A stretch of 64,000 nucleotides of DNA from Onchocerca lupi (GCA_028564675.1 JAOVVO010000141.1:1-64000); one strand, 5' to 3'. Shown: positions 12,013 through 25,666, counted from the first letter of the stretch. The notes: generated by a model from the letters alone, not told the origin. A program made the numbers and translations.

Positions 12013-13593
12013 AGCACCTTGTTTGATATTATATTGTTACCATGATTTTTCCTAAACTTTATCTTATAGAGTTATCATCTATGATAGCTTAAACAACAGT
12101 AATGCATTTATTAATATATTCAGGGGGATTATTTATGCTGCATCTTTTATGATTGACGTAAACAATACCAAGTATTGGTTCTTTATGAGCTAATTTCCCA
12201 AAATGTTAGTTATCCAATTATTTTCAATTTAGAGCTTTTGGTTAGTCATTATTGATCAACAAGTGTCCTATTTTATTGTCATATTCAAATCTCGCAATTC
12301 GCTATATTTTCGCAATGCATGCTTCTTTATAAATTCCTAAATTGAGCAAAAAAAAGGAGGGAAGTTTTCGGAAGAATAACTGAAGTTATTTTGATTGCAG
12401 TTCTTTCTTCCAAAGCCAATAGAAATAAGACTGTCAACATGTGGCAAAAAAAATTTTTTTTTATAAAATGCATTTTTTATATAGAAATTTTTTATATTAC
12501 TTATACCTTTTTTTTTTTTTACAATCTACAGAGAAAGAATTACTACCAAAAAAAAAAAAAAACCTTTTGCAATCAATGCATAATTTCGGAAGAAGTATGA
12601 TATAGTTTGTAGCGGTTTCAAAAGATTGCAGTGTTGGTTGTTGAGAGTTTGATATTATCATGTAATATTTTCATTCGCCTCTTTTTATTTCGAAATTATT
12701 ACTTTCGGATGGGATCATGGCATTTTCTGAAATGATTAATAACACCCAACAAAAAGGACTTAAACTAATTTTTCAATTCATCAATTCCAATACATCTTTT
12801 ATGAAATCAATGTAGGATCGTTTAATATTAAAATTAATGAACTAAATAAGCTTAAGGAGCGAATTTACTGATTTTTATTCACATTGTTGAATACATTTTG
12901 ATAATTACTATTTACTAGCTATTAAAATATAGTCACATGTAGAATTCTCACAGCATCATTTTATTATAAATTCTTAGTTGTAATATTGTATATTATTTTA
13001 TGCGATACAAAAGTCAGTGATGGCCGTAATTTTTTGATAGTATTGTTCATACGTTCGTTCGGGTGACTCTCCAAAAAATATCCATTCCTTTTGCTTTATT
13101 TATTAATAAATTTCTGTTTCATTCTTTTTAAAGATTCTAATATTGTTTCGTTGGCATAAATTTATGGTGGATTTACCTGGAGATTTAAATTTGATTTTAA
13201 AACTTTTGCTTATTTAGTTATGATTTCCGACTACTATTATTAATTATGATTATTCTATTGGGCTTAGCAGGTATCAGGTTTCAAGAGATTTGCTCAGGTG
13301 AATTTTTTTAGTTATTTTTGAGATGTTTTTGGGATATTTTCAAGAAATTTCTTTTGATTTTTTTTACCAAATTTTGTTGTAGAATTTCTTATCATCCAAA
13401 GACATTATATTCTGCAGTATTTTTTTTTTTTAGAAAGTTATTGAAATATTATTAGCGACTAATTGTCCATGGCGATTATAGATAATAAGTCCACGGAATC
13501 ATTATTTGTAATAATCATTTTTGCTTTGGCGACGTAAATAGTTATTAATGCAGTTTGTTATAGTGTTATAATTATTGCATAATAAAATTCAAG

Positions 13594-15542
13594 ATGAGTA
13601 AGCGAAATCAGTCAATCGATTATGAAGATTTGGAATCAGAATTTGACTATGCGAATGATGTTGGAGGCAGTATCGATGGAGGAAAAAATTGTCGAATACG
13701 AGATGATGAATTATGGAAGAAACCACGTCTTGGAGAAATTGCACTGCCAGGTGAAAAGAAAAAAAGGAATATATTTGATGAAGAACAAGCCTATTTTGAA
13801 AGGTGCTTTTTACTATTCAGGATATTTTTAGCAAAAAAGAGATAGGATAAATGTGAGCATGAAGATTTAATAACAAGACATTTCATTTTTTTTTTTTCTA
13901 ATAATTAAACCTGGCAAATATGTAATTAAATTTTTTTTCAATATAATACTGATACTATCTTGTAACTGATCATAAAATTTCGCTGATTTCCAGACGAAAA
14001 CAACGTTTAATGACATTAGATGTTTACACTCGACACAAAGAACTCATAAATCAGTATTACCTCTGTTACCCAGGTGCGACAGCAAAATTGCAGAGAGATA
14101 CATCCAGAGATCGCACCGATTATGATATCCTGAAGGATAATCATCGATTTCTTTGGAATGATGATGAGGTTTCGCTTGAATTATATAAAGTACATTTGCT
14201 TTAGAAGAAATATGATTTTAGTATACCTAACAACAACAACATTGTTGTCAAGATTATTGTTTAAACTTTATCATTGACATAATGATCGCCGTATGTTTTT
14301 ATTAATTAACATTTTTTAGGTAAATTAACTTCTGTTTGCGTCTATTTCATTTTTTTCAGTTGATAAAAGCAGCCGAAAAGTCGTGGGAAGCCCGTTTAGC
14401 GAAACGATATTATGACAAACTTTTCAAGGAGTATTGTATTGCTGATCTTTCACAATACAAAAAAAATAGGTGATAATATCCAGGATATATTTTTTGATAC
14501 TAAAATTTTGAGATGAATTTTAGTATTCATATTTCTATAATTAGAATTAATTTTGTGAGGAAAGAAATAAGGAATTATTTTTCAAGTTTTTAAATAATTG
14601 TCTTAGAATGTGTTGTTCATCATTTTTTTTCTTGATCCATGATTTTTGAATTTCAGAATAGCCATGAGGTGGCGAACTGAAAAAGAAGTTAAATCAGGAA
14701 AAGGCCAATTTGAATGTGGTAGTAAAAGATGCGAAGAAAACGAAAATCTTACTAGTTGGGAAGTATGGTGTTTTTTTTTTTTTTTTTTTTTTTAATCTGA
14801 ATCAAATTTAAATTTCAGCTGTTATTTTTTTGTTATCTACAGGCGATGCCAATTTTTTGTCATTATTGCTATAGTTTCAACTGCTGTTTTCAAGTAAAAT
14901 ATTTTGTATATTTCGGACCCAAGTATCATCATTAAAATATAAAGCCTTTTAAAGATAAAGTGAAATAAGAGATCTTCAATAAATATTCTTTTTCGGTTAA
15001 CTTTGCATACTTGGAGAATAGCGTGAAGAAAAATGCTCTTGTCAAGTTACGGCTTTGTCCTGAATGCTCGAAAATGCTAAATTATCATTCTCAGAAAAAG
15101 AAACTGGAAAAGAAAGATAAACATAGGCATAAAAAAAGATTGTAAGTTTTTCAAAATTCTCTAAAATTGAACATGCACAATACTCGAAACTGTTTTGCTG
15201 TATTATCAGTTTTATCTGCAATTGAAATTCTGAGTATTTAACTTATATTTCACTTGTTGGTTATTATTTAGTTACTTGCTTAAAATTGATTTCATAACGA
15301 CAACTATATTCAGATATAATGTTGGAAACCAGAAAAAAGAATTCCCGGAACAAGCAAACACTTCACAAGTTCAGAAATCTGCGACTTCTGAAGAGACATC
15401 CAGAGAAATGGAACAGAATACTGATGAAAAATTGGAGAAAAATAGTTTGATGGAAATCTGGAAGAAGTCGCCGGAAGACCCTGATCCGGAAAAAATTGCT
15501 GAGCAAGAACTTGATGATTTCTTGGATGATTTATTGTTGTAG
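13594..15542 (+). CDS. FRA10AC1 family nuclear protein
   Basis: Six exons: 13594-13802, 13994-14189, 14360-14469, 14657-14762, 14996-15141 (5' edge uncertain), 15314-15542, all in phase, giving 331 residues. FRA10AC1 proteins are conserved nuclear proteins associated with spliceosomal complexes. Diagnostic stretches are DYDILKDNHRFLWND (exon 2), KAAEKSWEARLAKRYYDKLF (exon 3), MRWRTEKEVKSGKGQFECGS (exon 4) with Cys pair FECGSKRC, and VNFAYLE...KNALVKLRLCPECS (exon 5), whose Cys residues probably complete a metal site. Exon 6 is low-complexity and acidic, ending DDFLDDLLL. The conserved exon 4/5 junction (TSWE|VNFAY) has CG, not AG, before the exon; an in-frame acceptor 24 nt upstream (AG at 14970-14971) would add eight residues. 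A poly(A) signal AATAAA lies at 15593-15598. Family assignment is firm; the exon 5 boundary is not. Confidence 0.9.
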
Positions 15543-15592
15543 TTGCGTGGGTCTATATATATATATAAATATATTTTAATGATTTTTCGTTC

Positions 15593-15598
15593 AATAAA
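15593..15598 (+). terminator. Poly(A) signal of the FRA10AC1 gene
   Basis: Canonical AATAAA 51 nt after the stop codon, inside CAATAAATAAAAAA. Confidence 0.6.
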
Positions 15599-18500
15599 TA
15601 AAAAATCAGTGAGAGAAATTTGATTTATAGATATTGTTGTGCATTAGTGATAATCAATGTCTTAAATAAATACTTGATCATTTGTAAACATTCAGCTTCA
15701 TAGTACTTATCCAAAATAATATAAAAAACAATGAAGGGAGCTGGTTCTATGATGAAAGAACCTGGATAATGACTCTGCATATATGTTCTGCAAGACACTT
15801 CTATTTTTAATTTTTTTTTTTTCTTCTTTTCTTTTAACCTCATACATTCATTTGATTGAGATTTAAAAATATAAGCATAGAAGTCAAACCTGCTTAGTTA
15901 TGAGCAGATTATGACTTCTTAAAATGATTCACGGTTTAGCTGGTGGTGTTCGACTTACGTAGAAAGTTTCGAAAGGAAAGTCAGATCTGTAAGATTTCCC
16001 ACTCTACTACATTCTACCATTATATTTTTTACGGTTAAATCAAAATATTTATTTTCTGTTGCCATTCTTTTGTCTCCTCCCCATATTTTCCTAAATCTAA
16101 AATATTTGCTACGAATCCAAGTTCACTTCAGTTTATTCTTCAGTCGGTAATTTGATTGTTCATTAGTGTTCATGCTGATATATTACATCCACTTTTTAGA
16201 AGATTAAAGAAATTCTGAATTTTAAGAGATCTCATACTAAAAAGCTGTTTTACCTAACGTTGCCTAACACTGCAAGCTTACTGTTCATATTTGAAATGCT
16301 TAGAATGTATACATTTAGCATAACATATCCGCATCTTCTTTGGACAAAAAATAAAGTTATTACTTCAACAATCATTGTTAATTCCCGAGCAATTTGTTTG
16401 AAAACGACACATGATTTGTGATTGGAGAATAGCACAATAGCTATAATTTCTGAATTAATCTGTCCTGTTACCAGAATAATTTGAATTAAATTCACTCAGT
16501 TCATTCATTGTGGTGATCTTTGTGACGCTAAAAGTCTTATGTACAACTGTATCTGGCAATTTTGGAAATAAGTGGTTACCGTGCTGAGATCAGAATTGCT
16601 CAACAAATTTTTAGTCAGCCGTTACTGATTCTTGCTGTCAAGAAGGCGATACTGATGAAAAATTTACTTCATTCATAGATCACACACTACAACGACTAAT
16701 GACAGCGATCAGAATTACTTGCCAAATAGTTCATTTATTGAATGTACAGCTTGCGTTTCGAAGCTGATTTTACCACTATACAATGTTTTCCATTTTTGAA
16801 TAACAATAAGTAAATGATGACTTAAATTTTGCAAATAAAGTCAAATGACAGAAGCAAAGAAAGATAGGGAGCTATGGAACAATATTTATTTAATACAGGC
16901 TCATCAGATTTGCAAGAATGATAAAAAATAGAATTAAATTGAAATAATAGAAATGAAACTTCGTGTTAAAATAGCCTCAAACTTAAATTTACTTTTTAAT
17001 ACTGAAGTTGAATGTTATTCCATTCGTGAAACTAAATCCCGAAACATTGCTTATGCAAAAAAACTTATATAAGATTTGAATTGATATTGTTGGCTTTTAT
17101 GCTGCTGTTATTTTCAATAACAAATAATCTACAAGTCTTCTTATGATTATAAATCGCTATTTCTGCAGAGAAATGAACTTTTTGATTTATCTGCATTTCC
17201 TCCTTCCATTATCTCTCTCAGCAGTTTTGAAATTATAAAGATCATTAAGATCTGAATGATTATGCATTATCATCACGTTGCTTGCAGCAGTAAATTTAAT
17301 TTTTCATTTCGCATAAATTTTCTCCTTCCGACTCTTAATTATGAAAATATATTCTAATGTTGATTTTCAAGAAAAATAGAATGGAAATATTTTTGAGATT
17401 GAAGTTTATAGAAAATCAAGCTGTAAATATCAATTCTAGTGTTTTCAGTAAATAATTGGATATATGGTTTTGCCTTCGATGATATCAGTTCTTTTCTTAA
17501 AGAATGATAGCATTTCTCGTTACCAGTTTTTTAAGCCGCACAAAGAAATTCCTTCTGGTTTTTATATCTATAACACAGAATCTACCATAATTGAAATGTC
17601 AATGAAAAATATTTCATCGATATCTCAATTACATTGAATTCTTTTATTTGATAACTTCAATTTTTGAATTTCTAGAATATCCATTATTCATTACAATTTA
17701 TCAGGATGATCGAAAAAAAAATCGAATTGCGATGTTTGAAAAGCAAGAAACCAGTGCAAAGAATGCTTCAAAGATTTTTGGAATCATATAATGTTCGATT
17801 TTTTGATGGATATTCAGATTTAAGATCTTTGAAGGCAATTTATCTTTCAATTTTTCTGAAAAAAATCGAATTTTAATGGTAAATTGAGGAACGTCTAATT
17901 CTAGTTGCGATATTTTTACGGCCTCTTTATTTCATTTTCTTAAATATTTAGTGAAGTTTATCGTTTCTAAAATTAATCTGCTATAAAATTGTTAATTAAA
18001 ATCTTCCGGTGCAATGCCAATGATTAGTTCATTCGATCAATATAAAATCCTCCAGTTAGGATTATTATTTGTTCATTACTCAAAAAGAAAAAAAAGAAAT
18101 CATTTAATCGGTAAAAAATCCGACTTAAAAGAAATAGTTTTAAATTGGATTTTATATTGATTGAATGACTTCTTTTATAAAGATTCCGCTTGTTTCATTC
18201 TTTTTCTTAACCAAAATCAAATTATGCATTTGACTGACAAAAAAAACTTTGCTGAACAATAAATACATCTTGCATTGCAGGATACTGAAAAATTCCTCGA
18301 TTCCACATTCGTGCGCCTAATGCATTAAAATGCAAATACTAAGTTGACTGAAAACTTGCAGACTTTCAAATGCTAGTCATTAGCACTTATAAATTTTCAT
18401 TCGTTTTAAAATTACAAATCTCTGATGATTATAAGACATTGTTCCAGTTAAGTGTTCGCGCCTTTCGATTCAATTTGTAATCGAATCAGGGATGATATTT

Positions 18501-21500
18501 TTTCGGTAATCATTCTGCAACCAAACTATTACTACGGCTAATAGTTTGGTTGCAACTTTTTAGGATCCGTCTTATTATTTATAATCAACATAAATTTGCA
18601 ATGTAACTCTTCTAAATTTCTCATATCATTCTCAGTCAGTGTCTGAATAAGATGCTGTCAGTAACGAGGGACATATTTATCTTTGAAACTATCAGAAATG
18701 TAGTTAGCGCATTCTTTGAAGCATCATGGAAATTCGTAAGGATATTATTGGTCAATCAGAAAAATTCGTCTCTGAAAATATTGAAAGTCTTATTTGTTTG
18801 TGAAAGTCTTTTTCCAGAAAATCTCGTCACAAAAATATTTTTTCTCAGCGATGTCGCACCAAACAAGTTATGTTCTCAAACATATAAAAATCAAAGCCTG
18901 GGAGCAAAAAAAAAGTGTGAAAAGAAGGAAAAAGTACTTACTTCATCTAATAACTACCGAGAATTGATAGAGTAGATGGCGCTTAAGATGCTGCAACTGT
19001 ACATTGCACTACTAAAAGTTAATTCCAAACAAATAATCAGTTGGCTGTCCTAATTTTTTGGTTGCGAATGAACTGATTCTTGAATGTCTTTCCCACTCGC
19101 TAACATCTGTCAATTGCGTCTGGCAATTATATCTGGCAAAGATTCTTTATATTATTGCACCTGTGAATGTTGAATTGCGGCAAAGTCTGTTTCAGTATGA
19201 AATGCATCAAATGTGAAGAATGAGTGATGATAGCTTGTGTTTAAAGGTAGTAAAAACTGAAGGTCCATTATATAATCCGCTGAGGACATTTTACATGCAG
19301 CCAGCTTATTGTAATCTCAGTGATTTACACGCCATGAATTCCTTTTGTTTCCTGAATTACTGATTTCAGTTATTAATCAAAGAATTCATCAATTTTCTAA
19401 TAATATCTTTCAAAATTCATAGCGATATAAAGAATAGATATATTATTCTAACTAAAAAAAGAAGGTGGGATAGACAAAAGAATGGAGCGATAGTAGTAAA
19501 AATTGAATTTCAATTTGTCATATCATATTTCCCGTTGCCATCTTGCCAATTTTGTTATTTCTTATAGTTTGATGGCGATGAAAAATTCTATTCAAAAACA
19601 AAATTTTTTCACAAATTTCGACGCGTGCTTACATGAAACAGTAATATGAAGTGGTTCTGTGATGATATGCGGGATGTGCATTGAGAAGTGAGCTGATAAA
19701 TGACATGATCAAATGGAAGGATGAATAACGAGAAGTTTTGATGACAAATGCATGCACGCTACGACTAAATTCAGTTGATCTCAAGATTTATAAAACTTGT
19801 TCAGTCTTAGTTTGAGGGATATATCTGAAGCTTGACTTTCAATCTGAAGGAAATAAATCTCAGCTGCGGTATACAGCTTCTTGTTTGAAGATTCTTTCAT
19901 TAACGCAAATTCCACCTTATGCAAGCTGCAAACAGTTATTCAATCGATGATGGAGGAAGAAATCATTTAATCACATTTCTTCTGCAAGCATGTGCCTACA
20001 CCAGACATTTCAGCTTCTTCATCTCATTTATGCTCAATGTATGTGATGCTCATCAAAATGAATATGACAAAGAAATCTGTATTTCTCGAGCTGAATCCGA
20101 AAGACTTCTTTCAATGACGGTGTCTCTTCTCGTCGAGATCCATGTCACTGGGCAATATGACGGGCACATTTTCGACAGTCTCACCTTTCATCGGATGCTG
20201 CAAAATGCGTGCTTTTTAGCATAATCTTTTAACATTTACGGGATTTTCTTGATGTAAACGTGCCAACAAAACACTATCGCACTTTGTTACAAAAAACAAT
20301 GCCAAACCATCCAACTGACCGTTGTCACATAAAAATAGGCAATAATAGCGAGAAGGAAGAGATACGCAACAGCAAGAAGCATGCACCGCCACTTTCGTTA
20401 CGCAGCCATAAAATGGATCTGCTGGAATGATCACTTCTTCCCATTTTATCCCACTTTGCATCATTTGATATGTGCATAACACGTACGTGTATACGTGTAT
20501 TTATGAATTATGTTTGCATATCTGTCTTTTGTGTTTAAATGAATTTATTTACTTTTTTGTATAATTACATGAATGAAAAATCCTTAGAGAATAGAATAAT
20601 ATAAATAAAATCCAAATTTCTTCGACTTATGACGATGTACATGTTCGCTTACTTATTACAGATGGCTCAAAGATTCTGCTGCTCTTGGATCGGTCTTGAT
20701 TTATCTGCTTCATAAATTGTATATCGAAAGTATCATTGTTGATACATTTATACAACAAATAGCAACACAGATTTTTTTGCCAAACTTTGAAAGCTACTAG
20801 TATTGTCTGTCGAGATGTTTTTATGTTAATTGAACGTGAATAGATACAGACCAGTCCAAGTACTTTCGGTGGGACAACGAGCTAATGCTAGTACAGTAAG
20901 ATGCTGTGATGATAAAGCAAAGCTCCTGGAATTAATGAAGGCGAAGATGAAGCGGTCAGTGTAGAAATGCGATGTCGAACAATCATTGTATCATTGAGCC
21001 AAGCTGGAATCTTGAGTCTTCTTTCTTTTTTCCATTCCAATATGAACATAATCGAGTTTGCTTCGCTCTGGAGGTCATCAAGAATTGATCACTTTAATAT
21101 GTAAAAAAGTTGAAACGTAGCGTTCATCGTACATGGTTTGCCATTACTGCGGTCAGTGAAGTTGTGCTAAAGTGTCAAACAAGATTTCTTTCATTCTCCT
21201 AGAACATTACTGATTAGCGAATGAAAAACATCTTGTCTCGCAAGTGTGTCAGGTAACGAAAATGAGTGCAGGCAACTGTGGAAGATCAACTTTCTCGTAA
21301 CCGATGTTTGTTCACTGCTATTGTAAGATTCACATTTGAGAAACGACTGTGAAAGGCCTGAAGTTAGCCACGTGATTCAGAAGAACTGAACTAATGAATT
21401 TCTCAAGAAGAAAAGATACATTTTTCAATTTGACAAAATTTGTAAGGATGATATTAGAAGTGCTATATATATTAAATTCGAGTCAAATTTACAATGACTT

Positions 21501-21784
21501 TTTCGCAGTTACGGATGATGAATCCTTATGTACCTAATTCAGAGATTTGCTAATTATTTCTTGGGAAAAAATAATCAAATATTTTTCTGTACTTTTGTGT
21601 AATGCTCAAAATCATAGCCAGCTTGTGCTACTATTAGTTCTTCAGCCTCCAGCAACAAACTTATCATATGTTTTCCCAAAAACTTTCCAAAATAGCATTT
21701 TATACTTTAAAACAGTCGTAAATTAAGGAAAGATAATAAGCAATTTCTATTTCTTTTCATTTTTCAATCATGCTTTGGTAGGAT
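15599..21784. other. Long region without a recognised gene
   Basis: About 6 kb. Open stretches at 18652-18975, 19919-20224 and 20216-20482 (minus) show no family resemblance and no consistent splice context, so they are treated as chance. A perfect 16-bp inverted repeat lies at 18516-18554, and a palindromic ACACGTACGTGT at 20479-20490. No tRNA or rRNA was recognised. Confidence 0.5.
18516..18554. repeat. Perfect 16-bp inverted repeat with 7-nt loop
   Basis: TGCAACCAAACTATTA at 18516-18531 is exactly complementary to 18539-18554, with the loop CTACGGC. Pairing stops abruptly outside the arms. The stem is short for a precursor miRNA. It may be a cruciform, a small palindromic element or a regulatory hairpin. 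Confidence 0.85.
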
Positions 21785-24700
21785 TTAGTGACTGATTCTG
21801 GAGAAACACTGGATTTCAGGATTTCTGGTGATGTTCGAGTATTTTCCACAGCATTTCAACAAACTGTAAGTGGCATTTGAATGATCCGTTGATTGCAGGA
21901 AAGGTTGTACATAGCACGGTGGGACGAATCGAATTGTTGCCATCGCCCTAACTGCCATCACCGCACTTATCATCGATGCAATTATCGTTAATACTATAAT
22001 ATGAAAATAAATTGTATAGCTTACTGGCTTGAACTAAATTACATATACTAACTGGTTTACTTGGTCGGCAAATTATTTCAATCATTGTTCATTCAAGCAG
22101 AATTTTTTTTCATTTGCGTGCCATATTCTGCACGGCTAAGAGAAATGACTCAGCTTATTTTGCTCTCAAAATTAGATGAACTGTAAGCTAGATAGGCTAA
22201 GCCTATTTTGCGGCTTATTCATTTCATTAATTAACAGGACTTACCGTTCACAAACAGGAACCAGATCAGTATGTGACGTGGTGTCCTCTCAAAAATTCTG
22301 CAAATAAGTAACCGTTAGCAAGCTGCCCAGTAGATGCAAGTCAAAGAATGCATTCTCGCATATTTTTCAATTTCTATGCAACGATCGCCCTTCATATGCA
22401 ACAAGTTCGTTGCGTGCAGGAAAGCGCTTCTTGATATCAGATGTCATCTTCAATCAGTAATGACAAATGGGATCAAGTACGAATGATCTATGTCTAATTG
22501 CAGAATTTTTACGCAAAAAGAATTAGAATTAGCGTAGAGTATCTTTAGTCCTGACATCTTTCATACTATATCGTTATGATTCATTGACGTTTATGCGAGG
22601 AAATTCTGCCCAGAGATCGATCATTGCTAAAGAAGCCTAATCGAAGATGATTATTCGGCACAACTAACTCTTTCAATGTGGGTATTTTCCATTTCTTCGT
22701 TTTCTCATTGTATCGTTGGTTCTTGAGAGAAAGACCGAACAGAGTTGGCAGTATAATACAGGTAAATGGGATGGTTGTACTCCCAAAGAAATCCATAATT
22801 GAGCCGAAATTCGGAATTGATAAAGCGACGAACAATATGACTGCCAAAAGTCCGGTTCGAACGACGATACGTTGCCAACACATCTCTATGAAGCTATTTT
22901 CAGAAAATTTGGATCTTAAGTTGAAATTTTCCAAGCCTGTTCCTAGCATTCCATTGCATCCTACGAAAGCCAACAAAAATTTCAGACTTTCAGCACACCA
23001 TCCTTTACCAAATTTCTTTGGTGTCTTTGGTCTTAGTGGTGAAGTTTCAACGTTCTAACATCTTTAGACGAGAAGAAAACGAACTTTGTGGAACGTGAAA
23101 AATATCTTCAAATTGTTGATTGACTGGATTTATGGTGAGAATAATGGTGAGGACGCAGTGAAATGCAACTGACAGGTCAGCTCCATGTCGAATCCAGGTT
23201 GTTTGAATTGAATCAATTAGTGAATCCTGCATGCTTTGACCGTAGACAAAATAGGCATACACGGACAACGGAATATATAGACAACAGGCCCCTGGAAATA
23301 ATACCGAAGATTAGACAAACTATATGCGTTTTTTCTTGCGAGTAAAGATAAATTGACACACAATGAAATCGCTCATTTAACAATTCACATCGAGTTCATT
23401 TTCCTTAGCTAAGATCCGAGTTGTCATTTTGAAACAGTCAGTCTCAATCTTTTTGAAGTAAACGAGTTGTTTCATCTTCACATAAGATCTTTTTTAAAAC
23501 GATAAAATACAAACAGAAGAATCCGAGCAGGACGGATTTTGAGAATTCTTTTGGTTCGTGCATGTCATGCTGTATTGTTGGGAAAACGTGATGACCACTG
23601 TAGGCAAACACGAACGTTCCAAGACTGTAGAGGGCATAAAAGGATGCCGGTTTATAGACGACTGATGGCTTGCATAAACTATAATCTTGTGTGATGCCAA
23701 CCGCAATTAGAACAGCAGCAATGATGGTGCAAAGAAGTGATATGGCCAAAACAACCCTGAAATGAAACTGCTTTTCAATGTGGGAAGCAAAGCAATTGAT
23801 TTTAGCAAAGTTTCCTAAAAAAAATATTTTAATATTTTGGTTAAAAAATATATTATTGCGAATGGGCCTTGTGGCTTCCTTATATTCTGGAACTGTAATA
23901 TGGCATATAATGATCATATATATATGGCGTTCCGGAATTTTAAATGATTCTTTCAAGAGATTTAAGGCAGGAAAGGGCTATGTATCCTGAAAATGACGAA
24001 AGTCAGTGGGGATATCACGTCTCTTGCAAACCAGATACCATTCAACACGTGCTCGACAACGGGATGTCATTCAAAGTTTCTCTAATGGATTCTGTAATTT
24101 TTATACAGAATGTTCACTTATTTACTCGCTCATTTTCATTTACACCTTCTTAATTTCATTAAATGATTTTGTTGAAGGGTCAGTTTAGCGATTTTTTGTA
24201 TGGTTCATTCGATGGATTTACTTAGAGAGCGATGTTTCAATCGCGTTCCAAGTTCAATACTAATGACTCGATAGCATTGATGCCCGGTGAAAAGGAATAT
24301 TACTGTAGGTTGTGTTATGTTTTCAACTGCATTCTTCTAAAATCTTATCTCTTTTTTCAAGGAATAAGATTTGATTGCACTGGGGACCATTTGCATTTTT
24401 GTATCATATCCTTCTACGAAATTTCAGGAAAAAAAATGTGATTTTTTGAACAAACCAAAAATCAGCTGGAGATTTGAGAAAAGTAATCGGCAAGATTAAT
24501 ATGGCAAGAATGATTAGCAAAAGACAGAAATGTATTCTAATACCGAAATGGACCAAAACTTTGTGAAATATGCTTGACGATAGAATAACATATACAGTGG
24601 TGACACCGAACAGCGTCGTATTAACACAGAATACTGTGAAAGACCTGAAAGTTGAATTTTTAATTTTTGAAATATGCACACATAAGGATCTAGCTGGCTG

Positions 24701-25666
24701 TTTACCTAGAATTGCAATTTCTACTGCGCAATACCTTAAATTTATTTTGGCTTTGTGCTTTGTACTCGATATTACAGATAAAAAGATGGATTTGTAGTTC
24801 GTGTGAATTATGGCAACTCGAGATTAGAAGCACTATCGTTGCATCAGCATATGAAAATGCAGGTCAACAAAACTGCACTTCATGCGAATATTCTACAAAT
24901 TCAAATTATGGAAGCGTGTAGCGCAATCTCAAAAATAGTAAAGTATGGCTTGCCTCATCTTAGGTCCAAAACTACGCATACCAATTTCGGGATATGGTTG
25001 ACGACAGTGAGTCTTGTAGACAGGCCATCGATCTCTCATTATACTCCATGCCTGGGACAAGAGATGAGCAGTGCTGGTGAAGAATATGGCAATCAAAAGC
25101 AGAAATATGCAACCAATAATCATGCCTAAAACAGGGATTATCTAGCCAAGAATTGTACCTAGAATAAGGATCATCTATTCGAAAACATTCACTTATTTAT
25201 ATCTTTTAGATAAAATTCTTCAAGTTTTAGATGTTACGATCCGATGATCAAATCGAAAAGAAGAGAAATGGACTGTGAATAAAAGTGAGTTGAGTTCATC
25301 TATTCTGTTGTTTAATTTTCATTAATTCAGAAGCTATTGTGTTAGCCTGTGGCTTATTGGACCAGAAATTTCAGCAAGAAAACCTGTATCATGAAATGCA
25401 GCTGGCATGGCCACCAAGCCTCCGCCAACCAAATCTGCAACGACGATGATGGATGCGACAAGCCAGTTGTAACCTCGAGCAGAAGGTACATTCGCGGACG
25501 CAGTGTTAATATCCTTGGCCTTATCTTTTACGTTTTCCATTTGCTGATTAACTTGCATTTCAATGGCAGAAACGAATGTTTTGACATCTTTTATTGGTGA
25601 TTCACTACCGGTGGTATCTGCTTGTGTTGGCACTGTGGTGCTAGAATCGCCCACTGATCTGTTCAT
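21785..25666 (-). CDS. Amino-acid permease of the Aa_trans (SLC36/VGAT-like) superfamily, nematode type
   Basis: Seven exons on the minus strand: 25666-25384, 25125-24954, 24644-24456, 23756-23515, 23291-23081, 22914-22637, 21993-21785; all phases agree, giving 527 residues. It is predicted to move amino acids across a membrane with about 11 helices. A hydrophilic N-terminus of about 65 residues is followed by GGGLVAMPAAFHDTG (first helix), a WSIMRDRWPVYKTHCRQPYP loop, FGVTTVYVILSSSI, GTFVFAYSGHHVFPTIQHDM (the family core motif), SVLLGFFWACCLYIPLSVYA, NPVNQQFEDIF and a C-terminal FVPPCYVQPF tail. Introns 2 and 6 need GC donors (AG|GCAAGC at 24953 and AG|GCTTCT at 22636). Donor 5 (TTC|GTTTTC) and acceptor 22914 are weak; an alternative acceptor (AG at 22953-22952, exon from 22951) would insert about 12 residues. 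An acceptor ending at 25683 just before the ATG suggests trans-splicing. Substrate unknown. Confidence 0.85.

Noticed and set aside
18652..18975. 107-codon open frame
   Set aside because: No family resemblance; the Lys-rich end comes from an A-rich run.
19919..20482. Two opposing open frames of 101 and 88 codons
   Set aside because: No recognisable motif, no convincing splice or start context and no low-complexity-independent coding signal by eye.
22678..23058. 126-codon open frame on the plus strand
   Set aside because: Antisense shadow of permease exons 6-7; the minus strand carries the conserved transporter helices in phase.
24706..24734. 29-nt possible microexon in permease intron 2 (AAG|...|GTAAAC flanks)
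   Set aside because: Its phase does not connect the flanking exons, whereas the flanking exons join directly in phase with normal family spacing.
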